A stretch of 64,000 nt of DNA, taken from Streptomyces galbus. GTDB taxonomy: Bacteria > Actinomycetota > Actinomycetes > Streptomycetales > Streptomycetaceae. The stretch spans positions 1-64,000 of the forward strand of contig NZ_SZPR01000036.1 of NCBI RefSeq assembly GCF_005280195.1. Direction: 5' to 3'. The notes under the pieces were generated by a model that was not told where the DNA came from, ran no database searches, and saw nothing but the letters and a program-made list of their open reading frames with translations. This document shows, in pieces, positions 8,386 through 16,687 of the stretch; the stretch's first letter is position 1; each line of letters opens with the position of its first letter. The position numbers and the translations under genes were made by a program.

Positions 8386-9240
8386 TCAGCGTTGTCGGTA
8401 GTCACCGGCCCGGGTACCCAGCACGTTGAGCAGGGCCAGGGACTCGGCGCTGGGGGACCCGGACGGGGCGCTGTAGAGCACGAGGTGCTGGTCGCGTTCG
8501 GTGAGGGCGAGCGTGTCGCAGTCCACCGTGATCTCACCGACGGCCGGGTGACGGAAGGTCTTCGTGAGCATCGGCGCGGCCTGCACGTCGTGCCGCTCCC
8601 ACAGCCGGGCGAACTCCCGGCTCCCGTCGCACAGTTCCTCGATGAGACCGGTCACGTCGGGGTCCGCCGGGTAGCGGGCGAGGGTGGTGCGCAACTGCGT
8701 GACGGCGTGGTGGCGGAACTCGGCCGCGTCGGAGATGCCGTAGAGCGGCGCGTCGTCGGTCCGCGGGCCGAGGAAGACCCGGCGCGCGAGATTGCGGTCC
8801 GCCGGCGCGAGGGGGGCGAAGTCCTCCATGAGCGCGGCCGCCAGGTCGTTCCAGGCGAGCACCTCGAACACGGCCGACGTCACGAAGGCGGCCGTGTGCG
8901 GCAGCCGCTCGAGCAGCGCGAGGATGCTCGGGCGGACGTCGCGCCGGTGGCGCCGGGCCCGGGTGGGCGCGGTCCCCGCGAGGACGTGGAGGTGGTCGGT
9001 CTCGGCCTCGGTGAGCCGCAGCGCGCCCGCGATCCCGGCGAGGACCTCGCCCGACGGCCTGGGTGCCCTGCCCTGCTCCAGCCGCACGTAGTACTCGGTG
9101 GAGATGTGCGCGAGCACCGCGGCCTCCTCGCGCCGCAGCCCCGGCGTTCGCCGGCGCGGCCCGGAGGGCAGGCCCACGTCCTCCGGCCGCAGCCGCTCAC
9201 GACGGCTGCGGAGGAACGCGCCGAGCTCCTGCTTGTCCAT
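8386..9240 (-). CDS. XRE-family regulator with MmyB-like ligand-binding domain
   Basis: 284 aa from ATG 9240. The N-terminal XRE helix-turn-helix (LGAFLRSRRERL, RTPGLRREEAAVLAHISTEYY) is followed by the PAS-like MmyB domain (VFEVLAWNDLAAAL, NLARRVFL, FRHPAVGEITVDCDTL). This is a common actinobacterial arrangement. Such regulators often sit head-to-head with a short-chain dehydrogenase they control, as here (SDR at 9327). The shared promoter region is only 86 bases. Confidence 0.9.
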   Translation of the reverse strand: MDKQELGAFLRSRRERLRPEDVGLPSGPRRRTPGLRREEAAVLAHISTEYYVRLEQGRAPRPSGEVLAGIAGALRLTEAETDHLHVLAGTAPTRARRHRRDVRPSILALLERLPHTAAFVTSAVFEVLAWNDLAAALMEDFAPLAPADRNLARRVFLGPRTDDAPLYGISDAAEFRHHAVTQLRTTLARYPADPDVTGLIEELCDGSREFARLWERHDVQAAPMLTKTFRHPAVGEITVDCDTLALTERDQHLVLYSAPSGSPSAESLALLNVLGTRAGDYRQR

Positions 9241-9326
9241 ACCCCCAGTCTGCACGCCGTCCGGCCGCGGATCCTGGTACAGCCTGTGCCTCCATCCGGC
9301 CCGGCGGCCGATCCCACACTGGGGTC

Positions 9327-10109
9327 ATGACGCACACCACCCCCATCGCATCCATCGGCCTGCTCACCGGCAAGGTCGTCTTCATCACCGGCGCCAGCCG
9401 CGGCATCGGGGAGGCCGCCGCCCGGCTCTTCGCCGCCGAGGGCGCGGCCGTCGTGCTCGCGGCCCGCAGCGCCGAGGCCCTCGACCGGCTCGTCGGCGAG
9501 ATCCGCGCCGACGGCGGCACCGCCGACGCCGTGACCCTGGACCTGGCCGACCAGGCGGGCATCCGCGCGGCCGTCGACCGGGTCGAGGAGCTGCACGGGC
9601 GGCTCGACGGCGCCTTCAACAACGGCGCGGCCATCCAGGAGCCCGGTCCGCTCGACACCACGAGCGACGAGGACATCGACACGCAGTTCGCCGTGAACTT
9701 CCGCTCGCACTGGACCGCCATGACCGCCGAGGCCGCCCTCATGCGACGCAACGGCGGCGGAGCGATCGTCAACACCTCCAGCATCGGCAGCCGCCGCGCG
9801 AACCCCGCCCTGCCCGCCTACGGCGCGATGAAGCGCGCGCTGAACAGCATCACCGAGACCGCCGCCGTGACCTGGGGCCGCGACGGTATCCGGGTGAACG
9901 GCATCACACCCGGCGGGACCGCCACGGCGATGATCGACGAGTGGGAAGCGGCGTCCCCGGGCATCATCGCGCGCAACACGGCGGCCACCCCGCTCGGCCG
10001 CATGGCCGAGCCCCGCGAGGTGGCCGAGGCGGCGGCGTGGCTGCTCAGCGACCGCGCCTCGATGGTGACCGGCGCGATCCTGCCGGTGGACGGGGGCGCG
10101 GGCGCCTGA
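9327..10109 (+). CDS. Short-chain dehydrogenase/reductase (SDR)
   Basis: 260 aa. The NAD(P) motif is TGASRGIGEAAA, the NAG-like motif is NNGA, and the catalytic Ser is in NTSSIG. The YxxxK motif appears as YGAMK (PAYGAMKRALNS), and the C-terminal ILPVDGG is present. It would oxidise or reduce an unknown alcohol/ketone using NAD(P)(H). Divergent from the XRE/MmyB regulator; a strong hairpin at 10198-10230 probably ends the transcript. Confidence 0.9.
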   Translation: MTHTTPIASIGLLTGKVVFITGASRGIGEAAARLFAAEGAAVVLAARSAEALDRLVGEIRADGGTADAVTLDLADQAGIRAAVDRVEELHGRLDGAFNNGAAIQEPGPLDTTSDEDIDTQFAVNFRSHWTAMTAEAALMRRNGGGAIVNTSSIGSRRANPALPAYGAMKRALNSITETAAVTWGRDGIRVNGITPGGTATAMIDEWEAASPGIIARNTAATPLGRMAEPREVAEAAAWLLSDRASMVTGAILPVDGGAGA

Positions 10110-10197
10110 GAGCCGGTCGGGCGAGGGGACGGCGGCCGTCTCACCGTCGGCTCCCCGCCAGGTGGCTCACCGGCCGAGCCGACGACGTGAGCCGGAG

Positions 10198-10230
10198 GAG
10201 GGGCCGTCCACTTCGAGCGGACGGCCCCTC
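10198..10230. terminator. Bidirectional terminator hairpin
   Basis: A perfect 12-bp stem (GAGGGGCCGTCC / GGACGGCCCCTC) with a 9-base loop. It lies between the convergent SDR and secreted-protein genes. Confidence 0.8.
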
Positions 10231-10236
10231 GGTCCG

Positions 10237-11436
10237 CTACGCGGTTCCGTCGGGGATGTCGAGGCTCTGCGCCGGCCGTGCGGTGAGAGTTCCGGTGGCG
10301 GGATCGAGGATCCATGCCGTGCTGACGCCGGTGGCGGACACCGTGCGCAGGTCCGGTGTGCCGTCGCTGTTCAGATCGGCGGCCTGCAGAACGGGCAGGG
10401 CCGCCGAGTCGTAGCCGCTGTCGGCGAGGTGCAGGGGTGTGACGGGGGTGCCGTAGGCGAGGTCCTGCAGTTGCTGCGGGGTGTAGTAGTAAAGGGCTCC
10501 GGTCGCCTCGTTGCGGGCGAACAGGGCAGGCAGCCCGTCGACGAGGCTGCTGGTCAGGCTCCAGCCGGTCCAGTCTCCGGAGCCCGTGGGGTCGGTACCG
10601 GTCAGGGGCAGGGCGTTGTCGAGGCCGATGAACGCTCCGGGGGTCATCATGCCCGGCTCGTCCCAGAGTTGGCCGTTCACGACCATGAGCAGGTCGGGGA
10701 ACCCGGCGCGGGGCATGTCGTTGACCGTGCGGTACAGGTCGCCACCGCCGGCGATGCTGGTGGCCTTGCTGCCAGGAGCGCCGGTGACACCGCTGGAGTC
10801 GGTGAAGACCAGCGAATTCACGTTCACCTCGTGACCGCTGTACGGGCTGAGCGCCGAGCCGTCGCCGTTGCCGAACAGGATCGTTCCGGTTCCGGTGGCC
10901 GGCCTGTAAGCGAGGACGTCGTTGAAGCCCGCGCCGGTCTGGAAGTGGCCGGTGATCGCCTGGATCCCGTCCCAGTCGGACGGGGAGCCCGGGCTGGCGG
11001 CACCTGTTCCTTGCTCTCCCACGTCGGTCACGTCGGGGTCGATCTGACCGTCGGCGGTGCCCCTGGCCAGCCACAGCCCGCTGGGCAGACCCGCCTGCGC
11101 GCCGACGACGGCGAGGTCGGGCAGATCGTCGCCGGTGAGGTCCCCGTCGGAGGCCGTGGGCGGCGGGTCGGCGAACAATCGGCAGTCCGTCCTGCCGTCG
11201 ACGGCCCCGTCGGCCGACACGGGGGAACCCGCCGCCGTGCCGGTCCGGTACGAGGCAGGGCTCGCGTCGTCACCGCAGGCGGACCCGGAGGCGTCGGTGA
11301 TGACCGGCCCGGGGCGGGTGGGGTCGTCAGGTGCGGTGTCGGCGTGGGCGCTGGTCACCGCACCGCAGAGGGAGAGCGCACCGAACGCTGTCGCTGTGGC
11401 CGCGCTCAGCATTCTGATACGCAGAGTGGATCTCAC
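10237..11436 (-). CDS. Secreted FG-GAP/VCBS-like repeat protein
   Basis: 399 aa with a Sec signal peptide (MRSTLRIRMLSAATATAFGA, cleavage near AHA-D). The mature part has Asp/Gly-rich segments typical of FG-GAP/VCBS beta-propeller blades: DLTGDDLPDLAVVGA, FPDLLMVVNGQLW, DLNSDGTPDLRTV. Such domains often bind Ca2+ and mediate adhesion or carry an enzymatic module; no catalytic domain is recognisable here. The gene is alone, with a terminator just beyond its stop. Confidence 0.75.
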   Translation of the reverse strand: MRSTLRIRMLSAATATAFGALSLCGAVTSAHADTAPDDPTRPGPVITDASGSACGDDASPASYRTGTAAGSPVSADGAVDGRTDCRLFADPPPTASDGDLTGDDLPDLAVVGAQAGLPSGLWLARGTADGQIDPDVTDVGEQGTGAASPGSPSDWDGIQAITGHFQTGAGFNDVLAYRPATGTGTILFGNGDGSALSPYSGHEVNVNSLVFTDSSGVTGAPGSKATSIAGGGDLYRTVNDMPRAGFPDLLMVVNGQLWDEPGMMTPGAFIGLDNALPLTGTDPTGSGDWTGWSLTSSLVDGLPALFARNEATGALYYYTPQQLQDLAYGTPVTPLHLADSGYDSAALPVLQAADLNSDGTPDLRTVSATGVSTAWILDPATGTLTARPAQSLDIPDGTA

Positions 11437-11657
11437 CTTCGTAACTCCCAGGTCTGGTCGACAAGGCCGGTCGTCTGGATCGACGTCCCGGGTGTGCCGC
11501 GAGCGCCCAATGCCCGTCCACGGGCCCTCGGGTCGCTCCTGCGGCAGCGGAGTCGATCACCGAGGGACGATCTCACGGCGTACGGCTGTCTGCCAGAGGG
11601 TTTGGTCCGCCGCACTGATCCCTCCCGCACGGCCAAGCTTCCGCCGCCTTCTCTCCG

Positions 11658-11686
11658 TTGACACCCCGCCCCCCGCGTGCTTGCAT
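11658..11686 (+). promoter_or_regulatory. Promoter for leaderless leader peptide
   Basis: A consensus -35 TTGACA (11658-11663) is separated by 17 bases from TTGCAT (11681-11686). The ATG of the leader peptide follows at 11693. The predicted transcription start therefore falls on or next to the ATG, giving a leaderless mRNA. The -10 is a weak match; the call rests on spacing and the perfect -35. Confidence 0.6.
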
Positions 11687-11692
11687 CCCGCC

Positions 11693-11776
11693 ATGTCGTT
11701 CCCGACCCCTCTGACGCGCCGCCGAGCCGTGGACCTCGTCCGCGTGGCCGCCGCGCTGTGTCGGGCGAACGGCTGA
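11693..11776 (+). CDS. Cysteine-type leader peptide (uORF)
   Basis: 27 aa: MSFPTPLTRRRAVDLVRVAA followed by ALCRANG. It matches the short Streptomyces 'putative leader peptide' pattern (LTRRR.VDL.R..SALC), found upstream of sulfur-metabolism genes and thought to sense cysteine by translation of a Cys codon near the end. The Cys codon TGT is at 11759-11761. The next gene, at 11921, is a sulfite-oxidase-like enzyme, which fits a sulfur role. The promoter spacing implies translation from the first base of the transcript. Confidence 0.75.
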   Translation: MSFPTPLTRRRAVDLVRVAAALCRANG

Positions 11777-11778
11777 CC

Positions 11779-11830
11779 GCGCGCACTGACGGACCTCCCG
11801 GCCAACGACTGCGCCACCAGCGCGCGTTGG
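11779..11830 (+). promoter_or_regulatory. Candidate attenuator hairpins after the leader peptide
   Basis: A hairpin CCAACG-act-GCGC / GCGC-g-CGTTGG lies at 11802-11830. Its 3' arm (GCGCGCG at 11820-11826) can instead pair with CGCGCGC at 11779-11785, a few bases after the leader stop codon. A ribosome at the stop would cover the latter. Mutually exclusive structures of this kind suggest attenuation. This comes from reading complementarity, not folding energies. Confidence 0.45.
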
Positions 11831-11920
11831 AGTGATCTCGCCCGGTGCTGACGGCTGCCCGCCCCGCCCGCTGCCAGGCCCTGCCCCACCACCCTTCCGC
11901 CCCCATGCCGAGGAACCTCC

Positions 11921-13231
11921 ATGCCCTCTTCCGCACGCCCCGGTGACCGTCACGAGACCGCCTACGACCGCCGCAGGCTGCGCCAGTGGCTCGCGGGGGA
12001 GGCCAAGGCCGACGGCGTGTCCCGCCGTCGGCTGCTCACCCTGCTCGCGGCGACCGCCACGGCCACCGCCGCGGGGACGGCGCTCACCACCCCCGCGTCC
12101 GCGTCCGCCGCGCGGACCACGGCAGACGCCGTCGCCGACCGGCCGATCCTCAAGCCCCTGCCGCCCGAGTGGTTCATCGAGCGCGGCACCAACGCCGAGA
12201 CCCGCTGGGAAGCGCTGCGCGGGACCGGCCACCACACCCCCAACGAGCTGTTCTTCGTCCGCAACCACACGGCCACGCCGGTGCTCGACGCCGACGACTG
12301 GCGGCTGCGGCTGTGGGGGAGCGGGCTGCGCGGGGCGCCCGGTGAGGACCGCCCGGTGGAGTTCGGGTACGACGACCTGCGAGCCCTGCCGGCCGTCACC
12401 CGCACCGCGTTCGTCGAGTGCGCGGGCAACGGGCGCTCCTTCTACTCGACGCAGCAGGGCGAGACCGTCACGGGGACCGCGTGGACGCTGGGGGCGATCG
12501 GGGTGGCGCGCTGGCGCGGCGTGCGCCTGTCCGACGTCCTGCGCAGGGCCGGGCTGACGTACCACGCCGTCGACGTGCAGCCGCGCGGGCTGGACGCCGA
12601 ATACGTCAGCGGGGGCGAGAGCCTGGGGCGGGTCCGTCGGCCGCTGCCGCTGGCGAAGGCGCTCGACGACGTACTGCTGGCCTACGAGATGAACGGTGAG
12701 CGGCTGCCGCACGACCACGGGTATCCCGTGCGGGTGGTGGTGCCGTCCTGGGTGGGGATCGCGTCGATCAAGTGGGTGGGCGACATCGAGGTGTCCGCGC
12801 AGCCGCTGTTCTCGCCCTGGAACACCACCTTCTACCGGTTGTTCGGCCCCGCCCACCCCGAGGGCGGCAGCGCGCCGCTGAGCCGGCAGACCGTGAAGAG
12901 CGCCTTCGAGCTGGCGAGCGGGGCGACGTTCGCGGCGGGGCGCGGGTACGTCCTGCACGGGCGGTCGTGGTCGGGCGCGGGCGCCGTCGCCCACGTCGAG
13001 GTGAGCACGGACGGCGGAGCGACGTGGCGGCCCGCCCGGCTGCACGATCAGCCGCGCGCCGGCACCTGGACCCGCTGGTCCCTCGACTGGCGGCCCGCCG
13101 CACCGGGCGCCACCCACCTCCTGGCCCGCGCCACGGACACAGCCGGCCGCACGCAGCCGGACGTCGCCGTACCCAACACCCAGGGCTACCTGTTCGACGC
13201 GGTGGTCCGACATCCGGTGAGCGTCGTGTGA
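11921..13231 (+). CDS. Tat-exported sulfite oxidase-like molybdopterin enzyme
   Basis: 436 aa. A Tat signal (VSRRRLLTLLAATATATAAG) marks export with cofactor bound. The oxidoreductase molybdopterin domain carries the Mo-ligating Cys167 in FVECAGNGRSF, plus YEMNGERLPHDHGYPVR and GIASIKWVGDIEV. A C-terminal Mo-co dimerisation (Ig-like) domain follows from about residue 310 (SWSGAGAVAHVEVSTDGGATW). It probably oxidises sulfite or another S-compound outside the membrane; no cytochrome partner gene is adjacent. A cysteine-type leader peptide 144 bases upstream suggests regulation by sulfur status. Confidence 0.88.
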   Translation: MPSSARPGDRHETAYDRRRLRQWLAGEAKADGVSRRRLLTLLAATATATAAGTALTTPASASAARTTADAVADRPILKPLPPEWFIERGTNAETRWEALRGTGHHTPNELFFVRNHTATPVLDADDWRLRLWGSGLRGAPGEDRPVEFGYDDLRALPAVTRTAFVECAGNGRSFYSTQQGETVTGTAWTLGAIGVARWRGVRLSDVLRRAGLTYHAVDVQPRGLDAEYVSGGESLGRVRRPLPLAKALDDVLLAYEMNGERLPHDHGYPVRVVVPSWVGIASIKWVGDIEVSAQPLFSPWNTTFYRLFGPAHPEGGSAPLSRQTVKSAFELASGATFAAGRGYVLHGRSWSGAGAVAHVEVSTDGGATWRPARLHDQPRAGTWTRWSLDWRPAAPGATHLLARATDTAGRTQPDVAVPNTQGYLFDAVVRHPVSVV

Positions 13232-13313
13232 CGCCCTACGGCGCAGAACCCAGCCGTGTGTAGCCTCGTGCGAGCACTGATCGACTTCGCGATCGGCTCA
13301 CCAGGGGAGGACC

Positions 13314-14108
13314 ATGAAGAGGATCAGCGGTTTCAGACGAAGAACCGGCTGGGCAGTGGGTGGAGGGGCAGTCGCCGTGCTGCTCCTGACGGCGACCGGA
13401 GCCCACGCCGAGGGCCGGGGTGACGTACGGGTGGTGTCGACCGTCGTCAACGGCGGGGCCAACGTCACGATCGGCACGACGCACAAGGTCGCGTTCCCGA
13501 TCGCCATCACCGTCAAGGACGACTCCGGCGTCAAGGGGCTCTCGCGCGTCAGCACCTTCAACCGCTCCAACGGGTACGGCTTCTTCGACTGGACCGGCAC
13601 GACATGCCGGAAGAAGTCGTCGACGACGTCGGTGTGCACCGCGATCATGTCGGTCGACCCGGCCTGGATCGCGGCCAGTGACGACATCGACAGCAACAGG
13701 GTCGCCGGGACCTGGATGGTGAACGCCACCGTGAACGCGAACGACGGCGACTACTGGATCTCCGACTCCCTCGCCGACTACAAGGTCAAGCGGGCCTCCC
13801 GGCTGACGACGGACGCGACTCCTGAGCCGGTCGCCAAGGGCGGGAAGCTCACGATCACCGGCAAGCTGTCCCGCGCCAACTGGGAGACGCTCACCTACCA
13901 GGGCTTCGCCGGGCAGGACGTGAAGCTCCAGTACCGCAAGGCCGGAGCCGCCCACTACAGCACGGTCAAGACCGTGCGGACGGGCGCTGCCGGGAAGCTC
14001 AGCACCAAGGTGACCGTCACCTCCGCGGGCAGTTGGCGGTGGTACTTCCCGGGCACGACGACAACGGCCCGGATCGTGTCGGCCGGTGACGCGGTGGTCC
14101 TCAAGTAG
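13314..14108 (+). CDS. Secreted protein, unknown function
   Basis: 264 aa with a signal peptide (RRTGWAVGGGAVAVLLL, cleavage near AHA-E) and ATG 13314 behind a GGGGAGGACC site. The mature protein is beta-rich. A Cys pair (TTCRKK and TSVCTA) could form a disulfide. The C-terminal ~90 residues (SRLTTDATPEPVAKGGKLTI onward) look like an Ig/CNA-B-like fold common to Streptomyces secreted proteins. No enzyme motif is visible. Confidence 0.75.
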   Translation: MKRISGFRRRTGWAVGGGAVAVLLLTATGAHAEGRGDVRVVSTVVNGGANVTIGTTHKVAFPIAITVKDDSGVKGLSRVSTFNRSNGYGFFDWTGTTCRKKSSTTSVCTAIMSVDPAWIAASDDIDSNRVAGTWMVNATVNANDGDYWISDSLADYKVKRASRLTTDATPEPVAKGGKLTITGKLSRANWETLTYQGFAGQDVKLQYRKAGAAHYSTVKTVRTGAAGKLSTKVTVTSAGSWRWYFPGTTTTARIVSAGDAVVLK

Positions 14109-14324
14109 CCGACGAGCAGCCGACCGTACGCGGGAGACCGTCCGTCACCCAGGCACTGCCGCAGGGTGGCGGACGGCTCCGACGACCGGACGGATCGACG
14201 GGGCGGCGCGGTACGCCGCGTCACCCGGAAAACCCGACGACGTGCGGGGTCGTCCCCCTGTATCGTCCACTCTCCCGACTTCCCCGCCGTCACCTGTGGC
14301 GACCACGCCAAGAGAGTGACGCCC

Positions 14325-14678
14325 ATGACCAGCCAGCGAGCGACGACGACCTTGTGGCGCCCCACCGGCCCCCAGGAGCTCGAGCTGGTGCGGGAGTCGA
14401 ACTGGCGCGCCTGGCCGCCCAGGCTGCCCGAGCAGCCGATCTTCTACCCGGTCCTCAACGAGGACTACGCGGTCAGGATCGCGCGGGACTGGAACGTGAA
14501 GCACGACGGCGTCGGGTACGTCACGCGTTTCGACGTCGAGTCGGAGTACCTGAGCCGGTACCCCGTGCAGCAGGTCGGCGGGCGGACGATCCTGGAGCTC
14601 TGGGTGCCGGCCGAGGAGCTGGACGAGTTCAACGCCCACATCGTCGGTGACATCCAGGTGGTCCACGAGTTCCGCTGA
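14325..14678 (+). CDS. Small conserved Streptomyces protein (ADP-ribosylation/crystallin J1-like annotation)
   Basis: 117 aa from ATG 14325. It contains TTTLWRPTGPQELELVRESN, RAWPPRLPEQPIFYPVLNE and LELWVPAEELDEFNAHIVGD. I associate these with a small conserved Streptomyces family often annotated as ADP-ribosylation/crystallin J1. It is far shorter than true ADP-ribosyl-glycohydrolases, so that name is probably inherited rather than functional. No signal peptide or membrane segment. Upstream 14109-14324 holds no other gene. Confidence 0.7.
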   Translation: MTSQRATTTLWRPTGPQELELVRESNWRAWPPRLPEQPIFYPVLNEDYAVRIARDWNVKHDGVGYVTRFDVESEYLSRYPVQQVGGRTILELWVPAEELDEFNAHIVGDIQVVHEFR

Positions 14679-14699
14679 GACGGGGCTCGTGGACGGTCG

Positions 14700-14921
14700 G
14701 TGGTGGCGGCCGCCAACCTCGACAGGCACGCCGACGACGGTCTGCGCCTGCTCGACGAGGTGCGCCTCACCGGCGTGACGCTGGTCGGCCACAGCTACGG
14801 CGGCATGGTGATCTCCGCCGCGGCCGACCGCGCCGACCCGCGCTGGCGGGTGAGCGAGGTGCCCACCGGCCACGACGCGATGCGGGAGGCCCCGGACGCC
14901 GTCGCCGCGCTCCTGGCGTGA
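14700..14921 (+). pseudogene. Alpha/beta-hydrolase remnant with internal deletion
   Basis: An open frame of 73 codons joins two ends of an esterase. It starts mid-domain (LDRHADDGLRLLDEVRLTGV), has the nucleophile elbow TLVGHSYGGMVISAAADR, then jumps to the C-terminal His region VSEVPTGHDAMREAPDAVAA. In intact relatives well over 100 residues separate these parts, and an N-terminal third is also missing. The deletion kept the frame, so a short peptide might still be made, but the fold cannot be complete. Confidence 0.75.
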
Positions 14922-14936
14922 CCTCCGGCGGGTCGT

Positions 14937-16583
14937 TCAGCGGACCCGGATGAAGACCACGTCGTAACCGCTGTCGGTGGAGCGGGTCTTGACGTAGACG
15001 CCGTCGCTGCCGCCGTTGGGGTTGCTGGTGTTGCCCTCGACGGTGGTGAAGGACGAGCCGCCGGACACCGTGCGGACGATGCCTATGTGCTCGTTGCCGC
15101 CGGTGAAGTCGCTCCCGCCGTCCCAGTCGAAGGCGACGATGTCCCCGGGCTGGGGATTGGTGGTCACCGACAGGTGGTAGTTGCCGGCCCGGGCCTGCTT
15201 GACCCAGCCCGAGACGTAGGAGTTCCGGTAGGAGCTGGCACCCGTCTGCTTGGCCACCCAGCTCACGAACGTCGCGCACCAGGCGTAGTTGCTCGTGGAC
15301 AGCGACAGGCCCACGGCCGCCCCGTAGCTGTTCGCGCGGGCGCTGCCCTCCACGGTGCCGACCTCGGCCTCGGCCACGTCGAGGATCTTGGCGTAGCCGC
15401 CGCCCGGGGCGGGCGACGACGGCGGGGTGACCGCTCCGTACAGGGCGGCCTTCGTGTCGGGCCCCACGTGGCCGTCGACCGCGAGGCCCTTCTCGGCCTG
15501 GAAGTCCCGGACGGCGCTGCCGGTCAGCGGGCCAAAGTCACCGTCGACGGCGAGATCGGCGCCGTGGTGGTTGAGCAGGCTCTGCAACTCCGTGACACAG
15601 CCGCTGCGCTGGCCCTGCACGATCTCGTTCGGGCAGGAGGCGGAGGTGAGGTTGACCGGGGCCGGGGCACCGTTGCCGCCGCCCCCGCCGATGTTCGCGT
15701 ACAGGGCGGCCTTGGTGTTCGGACCGACCTGGCCGTCGGCGGACAGGCCGCTCGCCGCCTGGAAGGCCTTCACGGCCGCCAGGGTCTGCGGGCCGAAGCT
15801 GCCGTCGACGTCGACGCTCTGGCCCTTGCCGTTCAGCAGGGACTGCAGGGTGGCGACACACCCTCCGCTCTGCCCCTCCACGATGTTCTGCGGGCAGGAC
15901 GCCGACCTCAGGTCCAGCCCCGTGGACGGCGACTCGTCGGTGTCGTACAGCGCCCGCTTCGTGTTCGTGCCGACCTGGCCGTCGGCCGTGAGCCCGTGGG
16001 CGGACTGGAAGCTGCGGACGGCGCTCGCCGTCCCGGCGCCGAAGTCACCGTCCACGTCGACCGCGTAGCCGTGGTGGACGAGCAGCCGCTGGAGCTCGGT
16101 GACGCAACCGCCCTTGGCGCCCTGGACGATGTTCGCCGGGCAGGACGAGGAGGTGAGGTCGACGGGGGCGGGCGCCGAGCCGCCGGTCGCGTACAGCTTG
16201 CTCTTCGTCGCGGGGCCCACCCGGCCGTCCACGGCGATGGCGGTGGCGGCCTGGTACTCACGGACGGCGTACAGCGTGGCCGCTCCGAACTGCCCGTCGA
16301 CCGTCAGCCCGGCGCCGTGCGCGTTGAGCAGGTTCTGCAACTCGGTGACGCAGCCGCTGGTCTGGCCCTGCACGATCTCGTTCGGGCAGGACGCTGAGGT
16401 CAGCCTGACCGGTGCCGGAGCGGCCGCCGCCGGGTGGGCGCCGAGCACGAGCCCGGCCGCGACCATGGCCGCGGTGGCCGCGAAGGTCCCGACGCGGATC
16501 CGCCAGCCGGCCGCGGTCCGGCGCGTGTGCCGTGGGGACGGGGGTCCGTCCTCGGCGCGGGCGAGGGGGGCGAGTCTTCCCAT
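14937..16583 (-). CDS. Secreted CHAP-domain amidase with four peptidoglycan-binding repeats
   Basis: 548 aa from ATG 16583, preceded by AAGGAGAA. An Arg-rich N-terminus and a hydrophobic segment ending in HPAAAAP form the signal peptide. Four PG_binding_1 modules follow, each opening with a (V/L)xLxSxSCPxxIVxGx..GCV pattern and ending near VGPxTKxALY. A C-terminal CHAP domain has the catalytic Cys (NYAWCATFVSWV) and His (GGNEHIGIVRTV). It should cleave peptide bonds in peptidoglycan. It heads a cluster of peptidoglycan-binding genes (14.9-18.3 kb). Confidence 0.88.
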   Translation of the reverse strand: MGRLAPLARAEDGPPSPRHTRRTAAGWRIRVGTFAATAAMVAAGLVLGAHPAAAAPAPVRLTSASCPNEIVQGQTSGCVTELQNLLNAHGAGLTVDGQFGAATLYAVREYQAATAIAVDGRVGPATKSKLYATGGSAPAPVDLTSSSCPANIVQGAKGGCVTELQRLLVHHGYAVDVDGDFGAGTASAVRSFQSAHGLTADGQVGTNTKRALYDTDESPSTGLDLRSASCPQNIVEGQSGGCVATLQSLLNGKGQSVDVDGSFGPQTLAAVKAFQAASGLSADGQVGPNTKAALYANIGGGGGNGAPAPVNLTSASCPNEIVQGQRSGCVTELQSLLNHHGADLAVDGDFGPLTGSAVRDFQAEKGLAVDGHVGPDTKAALYGAVTPPSSPAPGGGYAKILDVAEAEVGTVEGSARANSYGAAVGLSLSTSNYAWCATFVSWVAKQTGASSYRNSYVSGWVKQARAGNYHLSVTTNPQPGDIVAFDWDGGSDFTGGNEHIGIVRTVSGGSSFTTVEGNTSNPNGGSDGVYVKTRSTDSGYDVVFIRVR

Positions 16584-16630
16584 GACGGCGTGGTTCTCCT
16601 TCGGTTGCGGGCTGCGTGGGGACAAGCGCG

Positions 16631-16667
16631 CCGCGGCCCGTCCTTGCAGGTCAAGGACGGGCCGCGG
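16631..16667 (-). terminator. Terminator after the small peptidoglycan-binding gene
   Basis: A perfect 16-bp stem (CCGCGGCCCGTCCTTG / CAAGGACGGGCCGCGG) with a 5-base loop. It lies just past the stop of the minus-strand gene at 16688 and upstream of the CHAP gene, so the two are transcribed separately. Confidence 0.85.
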
Positions 16668-16687
16668 TCGGACGCTCGGTGACGGGG

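Noticed and set aside
15400..16420. Repeated DNA in the CHAP gene as a CRISPR-like array
   Set aside because: The period is about 230-250 bases and codes for protein repeats; no short identical repeats with spacers.
14937..16583. CHAP enzyme with repeats as a prophage endolysin
   Set aside because: It has a signal peptide, four wall-binding repeats and no holin or phage genes nearby; it fits a secreted host enzyme.
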